NCBI GenBank assembly: GCA_030065055.1 | Contig: JASJDS010000015.1 | Location: forward strand, 1-53,919 | Length of the DNA: 53,919 nucleotides | Origin: Calothrix sp. MO_192.B10 | GTDB taxonomy: Bacteria > Cyanobacteriota > Cyanobacteriia > Cyanobacteriales > Nostocaceae | Direction: 5' to 3' | Part shown: positions 43,026 through 52,311 of the stretch, piece by piece | How positions within the stretch are numbered: the stretch's first letter is position 1 | How the letters are laid out: every line of letters starts with the position of its first letter | Position numbers and translations under genes: made by a program | Notes under the pieces: model-generated | The model's database searches: none | The model's input: only the letters and a program-made list of their open reading frames with translations | Told to the model about the DNA's origin: nothing

Positions 43026-43229
43026 ATGAAAATGGCAAATAAAAAATGGGCTGTAAAGCGTATTACTGTTAATTTAGCTGCACAAGAAGCGGAAATATTA
43101 GAAAAATATTGTGAAAAAACTGGTAGACCTGCAACGGATGTAATTCGAGAATTGATTCGCGGATTACAAATAGCTAATAATAGCGATCGCGACAATAACA
43201 CTAACCATATAAATGAATTTTATCACTAG
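43026..43229 (+). CDS. Ribbon-helix-helix (CopG-type) small protein
   Basis: A 67-residue protein with the RHH layout: a basic first strand KRITVNLAAQEAEILEKYCE, then TGRPATDVIRELIRGLQIAN, where GRPATDVIRELIR is the second-helix signature. It is probably a dimeric DNA-binding repressor or an antitoxin without an adjacent toxin. A second Met two codons in (MANKKWAVKR) could be the start. It lies about 100 bases before zds in the same direction; whether it affects zds is not shown. Confidence 0.7.
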   Translation: MKMANKKWAVKRITVNLAAQEAEILEKYCEKTGRPATDVIRELIRGLQIANNSDRDNNTNHINEFYH

Positions 43230-43326
43230 TTAATTGTCCCTGGAAAACAGGGAAATAAATTTGATTGGTAAATTCCGACCCCTAGGCAGTTACAATTTGT
43301 AAAGAAAGCTTACAGGGAAGGATGGA

Positions 43327-44769
43327 ATGCGCGTTGCAATTGTAGGTGCGGGACTCGCTGGGTTAGTCACAGCAGTAGATTTAGTTGATGCTGGTTGTGA
43401 AGTCCAGATTTTTGAATCTCGCCCCTTTATTGGCGGTAAGGTTAGTAGCTGGGTAGATGGCGATGGCAATCATATTGAAATGGGATTGCACGTATTCTTC
43501 GGCTGCTACTACCAGCTATTTGAACTAATGAAAAAGGTTGGGGCGTTAGATAATTTACGCTTAAAAGAGCATACCCACACCTTTATTAATCAGGGTGGGC
43601 GTGTTGGTAATTTAGATTTTCGCTTCTTTACTGGTGCTCCTTTCAATGGGTTAAAAGCTTTTTTCACTACTTCTCAACTCTCCTTACCAGATAAAGCCCA
43701 AAACGCCTTGGCATTGGCTACTAGCCCGGTAGTAAGGGGTTTAGTGGACTTTAAGGGAGCCATGAAATCCATCCGCAATTTAGATAAGATTAGTTTTGCA
43801 GATTGGTTCCGCAGTCATGGCGGTAATAACAACAGCATCAAACGGATGTGGAATCCCATTGCCTATGCTTTGGGTTTTATTGATTGTGAAAATATTTCTG
43901 CCCGTTGTATGTTGACAATTTTCCAGTTATTTGCTGCTAGAACGGAAGCTTCCGTATTACGAATGCTGGAAGGTTCTCCCTATGAATACTTACACAAACC
44001 CATTGTGGAATATCTCTCAGCCAGGGGAACAAAAATTTATACCCGTCGCCAAGTTAGGGAAATCCAGTTTCATCAGTCAGGGGAACAGGCTGAGGTGACA
44101 GGAATTGTGGTGGCAAATGGGGATGGGGAAGAAACCATTACTGCTGATGCTTATGTGGCTGCTTGCGATATTCCCGGCATTCACCGTCTTTTACCCCAGG
44201 AGTGGCGACAGTGGTCGGAATTTGACAATATTTATAAGTTAGAAGCTGTACCAGTGGCAACTGTGCAGTTACGTTTTGATGGCTGGGTAACAGAACTACA
44301 GGATGCCGAACAGCGGCAACAGTTAAATAGGGCTGCGGGGATTGATAATTTGTTATATACTCCCGATGCTGATTTTTCGTGTTTTGCAGATTTAGCCTTA
44401 ACTAGTCCGGCAGATTATTATCGTCCAGGTGAAGGTTCTTTATTACAGTTAGTGTTAACACCAGGAGATCCGTTTATTAAACAAAGTAACGAAGAAATTG
44501 CCCAACACGTCCTCAAGCAAGTGTATGAACTGTTTCCCTCATCACGGGAGTTGAATATGACTTGGTATAGTGTGGTGAAATTAGCTCAATCTCTGTATAG
44601 AGAAGCGCCGGGGATGGATGTTTATCGTCCCAGTCAAAAAACACCCGTGGCGAATTTCTTTTTGGCAGGGAGTTACACCCAACAGGATTATATAGATAGT
44701 ATGGAAGGTGCGACGATTTCCGGGAAACGGGCAGCAAAAGCAATTTTGGAGAATATTAAACAATCGTAG
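43327..44769 (+). CDS. zds: 9,9'-di-cis-zeta-carotene desaturase (plant type)
   Basis: The 480-residue FAD enzyme desaturates zeta-carotene toward pro-lycopene in the poly-cis carotenoid pathway of cyanobacteria and plants. The N-terminal FAD motif is [20 protein letters not shown], with the downstream [14 protein letters not shown]. The conserved [20 protein letters not shown] and the C-terminal [20 protein letters not shown] + GKRAA complete the family pattern. Length is typical. An SRPBCC protein follows on the same strand, as is common next to zds in cyanobacteria. Confidence 0.95.
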   Translation: MRVAIVGAGLAGLVTAVDLVDAGCEVQIFESRPFIGGKVSSWVDGDGNHIEMGLHVFFGCYYQLFELMKKVGALDNLRLKEHTHTFINQGGRVGNLDFRFFTGAPFNGLKAFFTTSQLSLPDKAQNALALATSPVVRGLVDFKGAMKSIRNLDKISFADWFRSHGGNNNSIKRMWNPIAYALGFIDCENISARCMLTIFQLFAARTEASVLRMLEGSPYEYLHKPIVEYLSARGTKIYTRRQVREIQFHQSGEQAEVTGIVVANGDGEETITADAYVAACDIPGIHRLLPQEWRQWSEFDNIYKLEAVPVATVQLRFDGWVTELQDAEQRQQLNRAAGIDNLLYTPDADFSCFADLALTSPADYYRPGEGSLLQLVLTPGDPFIKQSNEEIAQHVLKQVYELFPSSRELNMTWYSVVKLAQSLYREAPGMDVYRPSQKTPVANFFLAGSYTQQDYIDSMEGATISGKRAAKAILENIKQS

Positions 44770-44814
44770 TTGGTTAGGCGATGGACTTAGTTTTGACAAG
44801 TCGCGGGTGTGAGC

Positions 44815-44845
44815 GATCCCCGACTTCTTTAAGAAGTCGGGGATC
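44815..44845. repeat. Palindromic repeat, copy 2
   Basis: Arms GATCCCCGACTTCTT / AAGAAGTCGGGGATC, as at 20131. Located 46 bases after the zds stop, with a half copy (AAGTCGGGGATC) near 44901. It may end or attenuate the zds transcript before the next gene. Confidence 0.85.
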
Positions 44846-44967
44846 TGTGACTCATCACTTCTATCCTACGAATCCCTATGAAGTGCGAATCTTTATTCAT
44901 AAGTCGGGGATCTTTTAGCTCTCCGAATTAATATATTTGAATCCACAACTTAAAATCTAAAATCCAA

Positions 44968-45417
44968 ATGTCTGACTGGTTAGAACATAGCGTACAAGTG
45001 ACAGTAGAAGTTCCCATAGATTTTGTCTGGAATCTGTGGTCTGATTTAGAACAAATGCCCCGGTGGATGAAGTGGATTGATGCAGTCAAAATTCCTGAAG
45101 ATAACCCTGATATTTCTATTTGGACTCTCAAAAGCGGGATATGGGAATTTAAATGGAAATCCCGAATTCTCAAGGTGATTCCCAACCAAATTATTGAATG
45201 GGAATCCATTGATGGATTGCCCAATCGGGGGGCGATTCGCTTTTACGATCGCCACGGTAGTAGTATTGTTAAACTGACTGTTGCCTATGCCATCCCTGGT
45301 GTTCTCGGTCAAATTATGGATAATTTATTCCTGGGTAGGATTGTTGAATCTACCATTCAAGCTGACATGGATAGATTCCGGGATTATGCCTTGCAAACAC
45401 AATCATCAGCATCATAA
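44968..45417 (+). CDS. SRPBCC family protein next to zds
   Basis: A 149-residue START/COQ10-like protein. The first strand is EHSVQVTVEVPIDFVWNLWS, followed by the helix DLEQMPRWMKWIDAV. Beta strands follow with IWEFKWKSRILKVIPNQIIE (within 50-75), and a C-terminal pocket-closing helix ends the fold. A homologous gene follows zds in several cyanobacteria as I recall (slr0940-slr0941 order in Synechocystis), which suggests a role in binding a carotenoid or another hydrophobic molecule. That role is unproven. The palindromic repeat lies between the two genes. Confidence 0.82.
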   Translation: MSDWLEHSVQVTVEVPIDFVWNLWSDLEQMPRWMKWIDAVKIPEDNPDISIWTLKSGIWEFKWKSRILKVIPNQIIEWESIDGLPNRGAIRFYDRHGSSIVKLTVAYAIPGVLGQIMDNLFLGRIVESTIQADMDRFRDYALQTQSSAS

Positions 45418-45546
45418 CTATTAAGCTGCGGGAGCATTTAACTTAATATATTCATTTGGCATTGGTTGGCTACAACTGTTGTCACTTCTTCCGCTCAAAC
45501 CCTCTTCCTTCTGACTAGCTGTTGTGCATTAAAAATGCACAACAGC

Positions 45547-45786
45547 TTACCAAGTGGGATCGCTAAATAGATTGATGGTTAATTCCTTTTTTCCTGGGGG
45601 CACAGCGGTAATACAAGCACGGATTATATCTTTGCCGTCTACTTCTACGCTACAAGCGTGACAAGTTCCCATCAGGCATCCAGTAGGAATAAACACCCCG
45701 GCTCGTTCGGCAACATCTAGCAGTGGTTCTCCTACTTCAGCCTCAATGGTGACATCATCTGGTAAAAAGCGGATAGTAACATTCAT
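45547..45786 (-). CDS. Short 2Fe-2S ferredoxin
   Basis: A 79-residue ferredoxin-fold protein with cysteines at 37, 42, 45 and 58 (PTGCLMGTCHACSVEVDGKD, then IRAC). The spacing C-x4-C-x2-C-x12-C is shorter than the plant-type photosynthetic ferredoxin, where the last Cys is about 29 residues away. It is like the N-terminal Fe-S domains of xanthine dehydrogenase-type enzymes. It starts 16 bases after the cobQ stop on the same strand, so the two probably form one transcript. The electron partner is unknown. Confidence 0.88.
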   Translation of the reverse strand: MNVTIRFLPDDVTIEAEVGEPLLDVAERAGVFIPTGCLMGTCHACSVEVDGKDIIRACITAVPPGKKELTINLFSDPTW

Positions 45787-45802
45787 ATCGCCCAGTTGCT
45801 GA

Positions 45803-47284
45803 CTACAATAATGGTGTTAAGTCTAAATGGTGTTCCACTTCCCTGGCAATTGAGTCTAACATTTGCTCTCGTTGTTCCCGGTAGTTGGCAATACCTGTGG
45901 GTAAAGATTTTAACCCCCGTTGTTGGCGCAGACGGTTTAACCAAGCCCGTCGCCAGGGTCCATTGTCAAAAATTCCGTGGAGATAGGTACCCCAAACAGA
46001 TTGACACTTATCTACCAAGCCTAGATTAGCATCATCAAATAGGGGTTCATATTCCTGGGCATCCGTACCTAAGGCAGGGATTTCTATCCGGGAACGCCCT
46101 TGATGGATTTCAAACCCATGTACGGGTAGTCCTATCTGGGGATGATTAGATGTGACTTGACGTTGACGGGCAATTTTTTGTCCTGTAATCACGGTTTTGA
46201 TGGGTAATAATCCCAATCCTTGATATCTGCCAGCGTGTCCCTCCACTCCTTCGGGATCGGCAATCATTTGACCCAATATTTGATACCCACCACAGATACC
46301 TAATACTGTACCACCCGCAGCTGCATAGTTTTGAATTGCTTCCGCCATGCCTGTTTTTTGCAGCAGTAGCAAATCGGGAATGGATGTTTTTGTCCCCGGT
46401 ATAATTACTGCATCGGGACGACCTAAATCTTGTTTGGGACTCAGATATCTCAGGGAAACACTGGGTTCTGATTCCAAGGGATCGAAGTCGGTAAAATTGG
46501 AAATTCTCGGCAAACGAATCACACTGATGTTGATTTCTTGCTGAATTTTTGCAGGTTTGCGTTCTAATAAATCTAGGGAATCTTCCGCTGGAAATAGATA
46601 TTGTAAATAAGGAATTACCCCTAGAACTGGAATCCCGATACGGTCTTGCAACCATTTTATACCCGGTTCTAAGAGCGATCGCTGTCCCCGGAATTTATTA
46701 ATCACAATTCCCTTAATTAAAGCCCGTTCCTCTGGCTCTAGTAACTCTAGGGTTCCCACCACATGGGCAAATGCTCCACCGCGATCGATATCTACCACCA
46801 AGATAGTAGCCGCATTTAAGTATTTTGCTACCCGCATATTGGTGAGATCCCGGTGTTTGAGGTTAATTTCCGCAGGGCTACCGGCTCCTTCACACACCAA
46901 TAAATCGTATTCTGACCTCAAATGGTTTAAGGACTCTTCAATTGCCCGCCATCCCAGCTCAAAATACTGCTCGTAGTAATCCGCCGCACTGACTTTCCCT
47001 ACAGGTTTACCTTTAATGATTACCTGGGAAGTCATATCCCCTTGGGGTTTCAGTAAAATAGGATTCATCTCCACCCACGGCATAACTCCCGCCGCCCAGG
47101 CTTGCACTGCTTGGGCATAGCCAATTTCACCACCACTAGCCGTTACATAAGCATTTAAAGCCATGTTTTGACCTTTAAAGGGAGCCACCCGCCAACCACG
47201 TCGTGATAAAATCCGACAAATGGCTGCGCTCAACAGTGATTTCCCCGCGTGGGATGTGGTTCCCACTACCATAATTGCTTTCAT
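45803..47284 (-). CDS. cobQ: Cobyric acid synthase
   Basis: This enzyme amidates adenosylcobyrinic acid a,c-diamide at four positions with glutamine and ATP in (pseudo)cobalamin synthesis. The 493-residue product has the N-terminal P-loop-like ATPase segment MVVGTTSHAGKSLLSAAICR. The C-terminal class I glutamine amidotransferase part carries the nucleophile-elbow VLGICGGYQILGQMI and the catalytic His in GTYLHGIFDN. Length is normal. No cobalamin riboswitch could be recognised upstream. A small ferredoxin gene follows. Confidence 0.95.
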   Translation of the reverse strand: MKAIMVVGTTSHAGKSLLSAAICRILSRRGWRVAPFKGQNMALNAYVTASGGEIGYAQAVQAWAAGVMPWVEMNPILLKPQGDMTSQVIIKGKPVGKVSAADYYEQYFELGWRAIEESLNHLRSEYDLLVCEGAGSPAEINLKHRDLTNMRVAKYLNAATILVVDIDRGGAFAHVVGTLELLEPEERALIKGIVINKFRGQRSLLEPGIKWLQDRIGIPVLGVIPYLQYLFPAEDSLDLLERKPAKIQQEINISVIRLPRISNFTDFDPLESEPSVSLRYLSPKQDLGRPDAVIIPGTKTSIPDLLLLQKTGMAEAIQNYAAAGGTVLGICGGYQILGQMIADPEGVEGHAGRYQGLGLLPIKTVITGQKIARQRQVTSNHPQIGLPVHGFEIHQGRSRIEIPALGTDAQEYEPLFDDANLGLVDKCQSVWGTYLHGIFDNGPWRRAWLNRLRQQRGLKSLPTGIANYREQREQMLDSIAREVEHHLDLTPLL

Positions 47285-47576
47285 ACTTAAATATCAGTTT
47301 ATCTAGAGTTAGTTTTAACTTCTGTAGAACGGGCTAATTAGGAGAATTAAGACATATTAGCAAATTGTAGTAAGATGTGTATTTTGTCACTCTTCTACAA
47401 TGTTCGCATCCCATATAATTATCTAAGAACTTGACTAGTATCCGAAGATAGCCACATTCTTGAGTTTTTACAGAGGAAAATGGCATGGATATAGTAAAGA
47501 CTTGATGAATCCATGAAAAGCTCCCGTATTTATTATTCCCCAGAAAAAGCGATCGCTAACGTGAATACTGATAATT

Positions 47577-47984
47577 TTAGAACGGAAGTCTAAACCAATG
47601 TATAAAAATATCCTTGAGCCGATCACCCCATGAAGGATTAATCTGGGGTTGATGCTGGAGTTTTTCCACTAATTGACGACCAAGGGGAGTCAGGCGGAAA
47701 CTATCGGTAATCCCCTGTCCGTCTACTTCTCGCCGTAATATACCCACATCAATCAACCACACCAAGGCATTATCTGCTGCTAACTCTGATAAAGGGCGTT
47801 TGGTGTAACCATTTTTCATCCCAGCATCCAGAGCAATGTTAGCCATAGGTACGCTCTCACAAGCCATAGTTGCAAATAAACTGAGATGGAAAGGAGAACA
47901 TAAAAGCGATCGCTCGGCTCTTTCTATGGTTTGATCAGAATAGGAAAATGGTTTGGCAGTTAGTTGGGAATCCACATTAGGCAT
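47577..47984 (-). CDS. Conserved cyanobacterial hypothetical protein (Npun_F0494-like)
   Basis: A 135-residue soluble protein. N-terminal KPFSYSDQTIERAERSLLCS is followed by a helical middle with a winged-helix-like region (NALVWLIDVGILRREVDGQG, then SFRLTPLGRQLVEKLQ) and a short Trp-rich tail. The middle looks like a MarR/PadR-type wing, so DNA binding is possible but not established. I recall such proteins as a conserved cyanobacterial family, possibly the one named Npun_F0494, but cannot verify that name here. It is a single gene, divergent from prxQ. Confidence 0.65.
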   Translation of the reverse strand: MPNVDSQLTAKPFSYSDQTIERAERSLLCSPFHLSLFATMACESVPMANIALDAGMKNGYTKRPLSELAADNALVWLIDVGILRREVDGQGITDSFRLTPLGRQLVEKLQHQPQINPSWGDRLKDIFIHWFRLPF

Positions 47985-48134
47985 GGGCTTTTCGGGAATG
48001 ACTCTGGTAATTAAGTTGTTGCAGTAGATGGCCAGTGAATGTTTTCAATTGCTCTTCATTAATTTATTGTAAATTATTGTAAAATTGCAAGTGCATGAAA
48101 ATTTCAGATAAATCCTATACAGGAAGGGTAAATT

Positions 48135-48572
48135 ATGCCTTTAACAGTTGGCAGCAATGCACCTGCGTTTACCGTCAAAGATACCAATGGCAATACAGTT
48201 TCATTATCCGATTTTCAAGGTAAAACCGTAGTTTTATATTTTTACCCCAAAGACGATACCCCAGGCTGTACCAAGCAAGCTTGTAGCTTCCGCGATGCCA
48301 CAGACGAATATAAAAATAAAGATGTGGTGGTATTGGGTGTGAGTGCAGATGATGAAGCCTCCCACCAGGCATTTACTCAAAAGTATAATCTCACTTTTCC
48401 CCTCTTAGCTGACACAGAGCAAGCCCTGATCAAAGCCTATGATGTTGATGGTGGTGGCTATGCCAAGCGTGTCACCTATGTGATTGATGGCAATGGTAAG
48501 ATTGTTCACGTTGATGCCAGTGTGAATACATCCACCCATGCAGGTGATGTTTTAGCAGCATTGGGACTGTAA
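48135..48572 (+). CDS. prxQ: Peroxiredoxin, PrxQ/BCP type
   Basis: A 145-residue thioredoxin-fold peroxidase that reduces hydrogen and organic peroxides with thioredoxin. The peroxidatic Cys45 and resolving Cys50 lie in YPKDDTPGCTKQACSFRD, the five-residue spacing of atypical 2-Cys PrxQ. The later TFPLLADTEQALIKAYDV and VTYVIDGNGKIVHV are typical. An AGGAAGGG ribosome binding site precedes ATG 48135. A perfect hairpin follows. The intergenic region to the minus-strand gene at 47984 is AT-rich and should hold the promoter. Confidence 0.94.
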   Translation: MPLTVGSNAPAFTVKDTNGNTVSLSDFQGKTVVLYFYPKDDTPGCTKQACSFRDATDEYKNKDVVVLGVSADDEASHQAFTQKYNLTFPLLADTEQALIKAYDVDGGGYAKRVTYVIDGNGKIVHVDASVNTSTHAGDVLAALGL

Positions 48573-48596
48573 ATTGTATATCTGACCGAAACCAGT

Positions 48597-48643
48597 GTGA
48601 ACCGTCTAATCGGGTAGATTCATCCCCCGATTAGACGGTTCAC
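48597..48643 (+). terminator. Perfect 18-bp hairpin after prxQ
   Basis: Arms GTGAACCGTCTAATCGGG / CCCGATTAGACGGTTCAC with an 11-base loop, 24 bases after the prxQ stop and 43 bases before the stop of the convergent gene. No T-run on either side; it probably acts as a bidirectional end structure. Confidence 0.75.
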
Positions 48644-48685
48644 GCTTATCCCTGTCAAAGGAAACGGGCAAGGGATAAACAGGTG

Positions 48686-49528
48686 TTACTTTGGACGATT
48701 TAATATGTTATATCTGCGCCTACCTGTTAAAGATAATCCTTTAGGAGAACGTGCCCAAGTCCCTTGTGATTCTATACAATCTCCGACAACGACAACAAAA
48801 TGACCTTGATTATAATCTCCTTCAGGATGACCATGCCCCATTTGGTGAAGTACTTCGTGAATAATTGTGCCAGCTACAGCACGATATACCCTTGGACTAC
48901 TCCCACTATATTGGCTCATAATTTTATCCATCCAATCAACATTTAACTCTATATTTAAAGCTCCATTCCAATTGAGATAGTAAGTATTTCCTTTTTTACG
49001 TGCCCATGCTTTTCTTTCTAAATAAGCTTGACCACTCCAAGAGGCAAGTTCAGTTGCTCTCTTGGCTTTTATATTTAGAGGGAACCAATCAACTATTCTT
49101 AATGCATTGTAATCAATATTAGATTGATGTCCTTTCTGACCTTTAGGAATTCCAAGAACTCTATACCATTCAGTATATTTTTGTATACATGATCTAACAT
49201 TTCTGTCACTCATGGCTCCAGAAATATAGTTCATACTCTTCCTTATGACTCGCTTATGTCTTTCATCGAAAAAAGCCAAAGTTCTCGTTCTGTAATCACA
49301 TTTTTTGACATATTGTACACAATTTCCTAGCACTTTGCGCTGACATTGTTTCCAACACTTACGAGGATTATATGTATCGTTAATATACTTCCATTTCATT
49401 GAAGGTCTTGCTTGTACCGCAGGTGTCAGAAGAAAACCAAAAATTATCGAAAATATGAGAGAATAACCTATAGTTTTAGATAAATATCTAAAAATAAAGC
49501 TTTTGTAAAAAGTATTTGAATTTTTCAT
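48686..49528 (-). CDS. Secreted metzincin-like zinc protease, uncharacterised
   Basis: A 280-residue protein with a long signal peptide (basic head, hydrophobic GYSLIFSIIFGFLLTPAVQA, cleavage after about residue 40). A Cys-rich stretch (Cys58, 62, 70, 77) follows. The zinc motif is IIHEVLHQMGHGHPEG: His224, Glu225, His228, Gly231 and His234 fit HExxHxxGxxH exactly. No clear Met-turn is seen after it, only a hydrophobic GHFVVVVGDCIES. Family knowledge suggests a periplasmic or extracellular metallopeptidase. I cannot place it in a named family. The gene is AT-rich and single. Confidence 0.65.
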   Translation of the reverse strand: MKNSNTFYKSFIFRYLSKTIGYSLIFSIIFGFLLTPAVQARPSMKWKYINDTYNPRKCWKQCQRKVLGNCVQYVKKCDYRTRTLAFFDERHKRVIRKSMNYISGAMSDRNVRSCIQKYTEWYRVLGIPKGQKGHQSNIDYNALRIVDWFPLNIKAKRATELASWSGQAYLERKAWARKKGNTYYLNWNGALNIELNVDWMDKIMSQYSGSSPRVYRAVAGTIIHEVLHQMGHGHPEGDYNQGHFVVVVGDCIESQGTWARSPKGLSLTGRRRYNILNRPK

Positions 49529-49710
49529 GAGGTATAATAATTAAGTAAAAAATCATCGAAAATATTAGAAAATCACCTAACATTTCAACCCATATTTATT
49601 ATAAATAAATATACTGAATGTTCTGAAAATTTGTATCAATTGTTAATAGATATAACTTACGGAAAGAAACCCGGTTCCTACAATAAATCGTTGGTTTGAA
49701 CAATCTTATA

Positions 49711-49945
49711 CCTAGGGCGTGTTTTCAAACCCAAAATTGGCATAAATTGTAGGTTGGGATAGACCCGTAAAGCCTGCGGCATAGCTCCGCTTACCGCGCA
49801 GCGTGTCGCGAAAGCGACTCAGGGGCTTCTCGCAGAGTAACCCAACATTTTCCGTATACCCAGTTGGGTTACTCTTCGAGAAGCCGCTCCGCGTCTACAC
49901 TCCGTTCTACCCAACCTACACGATAGTTTGAAAACACGCCCTAGG
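49711..49945. mobile_element. 235-bp MITE with perfect 20-bp terminal inverted repeats
   Basis: Ends CCTAGGGCGTGTTTTCAAAC and GTTTGAAAACACGCCCTAGG, perfect over 20 bases. Flanking TA on both sides fits a TA target. The interior has GTAGGTTGGG / CCCAACCTAC arms and GAGAAGCC / GGCTTCTC stems. No coding capacity. A degraded copy is at 41921. Confidence 0.85.
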
Positions 49946-50056
49946 GCTTGCTGTTCGCGCAGCGTAGCGTTAGCTATAAAAGTCCTTTGTGGGGGTAGGG
50001 AACTCTTAACAGTTTTACCCCTATTTTTTCCAATTTTTTGGAGTCCAAAAAATTGG
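49941..50056. repeat. Repeat family R2, copy 2
   Basis: Starts TAGGGCTTGCTGTTCGCGCA and ends GGAGTCCAAAAAATTGG. It abuts the MITE, sharing the TAGGG junction. The following bases (ATGCAAGGTTTTTAAGCC) also match the flank of copy 1 beyond its MITE (near 42078), so the shared family extends past the MITE insertion at 42 kb. Confidence 0.8.
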
Positions 50057-50230
50057 AGATGCAAGGTTTTTAAGCCTTATATCCTTATTATCTTGCACTT
50101 TTTGATGCAAAAACAGCCTGAGGTGCTTACAAGATAAGAGTTTTACATTTACAGAACGGGAGCAATTGTCACAATCGGTGATTGGTGCGTGAGGTTACAA
50201 GCCTGATGACTACCTTCAAGTATTCTCGCA

Positions 50231-50318
50231 GCGTCACGCAACGGCAATAATGCGGTCAGAAAATCTACACCGCATTTTGCCTCCCCTACAGAAAAAATAT
50301 GCCAGTTGCGTAAGTCCT
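50231..50318. mobile_element. 88-bp element, copy 2
   Basis: Nearly identical to 17250-17337, from GCGTCACGCAACGGCAATAA to CCAGTTGCGTAAGTCCT. Confidence 0.78.
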
Positions 50319-50524
50319 AATTTATTCAGCAGACCCTATCTATGAAAAAATCGGGTTTCTGGCAACGGGAGCGTAAGTGCTGACGGATATGGCGATTGCT
50401 TGTCTTCAACTAACTTTATTGGCAATTTTAGATTTTTTTTGGTTCATGCCTCACCCCTTGTGGGTGAAACAAATCCAAAATCCAAAATCCAAAATCGATT
50501 GACGTATGGGTTAATTCAGCACAA

Positions 50525-51901
50525 TCATCGAGATTCGTGACTGGCATTGAGACAGAAATCATCCCGCAAATGGCTGACTACTCGGTCTAAACCTACGGAA
50601 TGAGCGGCTTTAAATAAAATTCGATCGCCCGGTTGAATATACCCTTTTAATCCCTGGAATAATTCAGCATGGCTGCTAAAACATTCTGTGGGTACGCCTG
50701 TTGCATTCTTGGCAATGGCAGCAGCGTCTTCACAATCAACTAATACCAATAACCCATCTAACCCTAAATCTTGCACCGTTTTACCTACTTGTTGGTGCAA
50801 TTGGTGCGATCGCTCTCCCAATTCTTTCATTGCACCCAACACGGCAATTCTTCTGTTACCTGGTGTATGTGCCAATAAATGTAATGATGCTGCCATTGCT
50901 TCTGGTGCAGCATTGTATGTCTCATCTAAGATTACCACATCATTGGGTAATTCAAATCGTTGCGATCGCCCCCCTGGCATATCCACCATGACACCGGCTT
51001 GCAGGCTACTCCAATCAATACCTAATACTCTTGCCACAGCTAAAGCAGCCAGATAATTAGCGGCAATGTGACGACCGGGCATGGGTAAATTAAACTTCAT
51101 TCCTTCTATTTCTAAGGTTTGCAAATCTATTAACTTACCTTGAATATCTCCACCATTAAAACCAAAGGAGACTACTTTCCCTTGCCATACCTGGGCTGCT
51201 GTCTCCATTAATAGGGGATTATCGTAATTGAGAATTGCCACCCCATCCTGGGGCATTTGGGCTAATAACTCACATTTAGCCGCCGCAATTGCCCCTTCCG
51301 AACCCAGTAACTCAATATGGGCTGTGCCGACATTGGTAATCACGCCAATGGTCGGATGGGCTATTTCCGTTAACTCAGCAATTTGTCCGACCCCCCGCAT
51401 TGCCATTTCGATAACGGCATAATCATGGTCTGCATCCAATTCCAGTAAGGTTTTTGGTACTCCAATCTCATTATTAAAATTGGCATGGGTTTTATGGACT
51501 TTCCCTTGGGTAGCTAAAACCCCTGCAATCAACTCCTTGGTAGTGGTTTTACCCACGGAACCTGTTACCCCAATGACTGGTATAGAAAAGCGATCCCGCC
51601 ACCATCTAGCAATCCTTTGATATGCCTCTAAAGTATTGTCAACTTGTAAAACCGGAACATCCCCATATTGATATTCAAAGTCAACTATAGCAGCTATGGC
51701 CCCTTTTGCGATCGCCATAGGTACAAACTCATGTCCATCAAATTTTTCCCCACGTAAAGCCACAAATATCTCACCTGGCTTGAGGATACGAGTATCTGTT
51801 TGTATACCACTGCTGAGTTGTCTTAAAGCTACTGCCGATAAATTGGCAGCTTTGGCATCCAGAATATTTATGAATTGGTTGAGGAGCGCAGAGCAAGGCA
51901 T
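50525..51901 (-). CDS. murF: UDP-N-acetylmuramoyl-tripeptide--D-alanyl-D-alanine ligase
   Basis: This cytoplasmic enzyme adds D-Ala-D-Ala to the UDP-muramoyl tripeptide, completing the peptidoglycan monomer. The 458-residue product has the Mur ligase layout. The N-terminal substrate domain has RQLSSGIQTDTRILKPGEIF, the central ATP site is PVIGVTGSVGKTTTKELIAG, and ANFNNEIGVPKTLLELDADH is the MurF-specific stretch. The C-terminal domain opens with PGGRSQRFELPNDVVILDET and includes YNAAPEAMAASL. Length is typical. It is a single gene; the next gene upstream on this strand is more than 400 bases away. Confidence 0.95.
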   Translation of the reverse strand: MPCSALLNQFINILDAKAANLSAVALRQLSSGIQTDTRILKPGEIFVALRGEKFDGHEFVPMAIAKGAIAAIVDFEYQYGDVPVLQVDNTLEAYQRIARWWRDRFSIPVIGVTGSVGKTTTKELIAGVLATQGKVHKTHANFNNEIGVPKTLLELDADHDYAVIEMAMRGVGQIAELTEIAHPTIGVITNVGTAHIELLGSEGAIAAAKCELLAQMPQDGVAILNYDNPLLMETAAQVWQGKVVSFGFNGGDIQGKLIDLQTLEIEGMKFNLPMPGRHIAANYLAALAVARVLGIDWSSLQAGVMVDMPGGRSQRFELPNDVVILDETYNAAPEAMAASLHLLAHTPGNRRIAVLGAMKELGERSHQLHQQVGKTVQDLGLDGLLVLVDCEDAAAIAKNATGVPTECFSSHAELFQGLKGYIQPGDRILFKAAHSVGLDRVVSHLRDDFCLNASHESR

Positions 51902-52311
51902 GATGATTCAAGTATTTTTGCGGATTTTAAATATATTAAACCTCGTGGGACATTCCCACTTAGCAATCAGTTTATGAATTGCAGAAATTAGGGTAAATAC
52001 CTGATCATGCAAGGAAATGCAGATAAAATTTTCTTAATTCTATGATTTTTTTCTGGACAAAATAAAGTAACAAAGTTAATATTATTACAAAGACTTGTTA
52101 AATCAGAACCACACCCATAAAACAGTGCCAAAGAAGTTAAAACTCCTTCGGCACGGTTATTCTATGGGGAAATTAAACAGTATTTATAAATCTGGGTCTA
52201 CTTATTAAATCTTTACAGGGAAACAGAGCAGGGAAGGAGATAGTTGTGAATCTTCTTCCTTCTTTTTGCTCCGTCCCCTCTGAAAAAGGATTTTTTGATT
52301 ATCCACAGAGA
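51902..52311. other. Spacer upstream of murF with a hairpin
   Basis: About 410 bases. A stem GTGCC-AAAGAAG / CTCCTTCGGCAC (about 52125-52154, imperfect) is visible. It probably ends the TerB-like gene transcript or a short RNA. No gene seen. Confidence 0.5.

Larger units (their letters stand above)
49529..50524. other. Repeat-rich spacer before murF
   Basis: About 1 kb without a gene. First 180 bases AT-rich (promoter region of the protease gene). Then come the intact MITE (49711-49945), R2 copy 2 (49941-50056) and the 88-bp element copy 2 (50231-50318). The rest is unremarkable, except an AATCCAAAATCCAAAATC tract near 50470. Confidence 0.7.

Noticed and set aside
47285-47576. Cobalamin riboswitch upstream of cobQ
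   Set aside because: The conserved B12-box type sequence and a long structured leader could not be recognised in this short AT-rich spacer.
49819-50137. Frames of 69-81 codons on both strands
   Set aside because: They lie within the MITE and R2 repeat and share text with repeat copies elsewhere.
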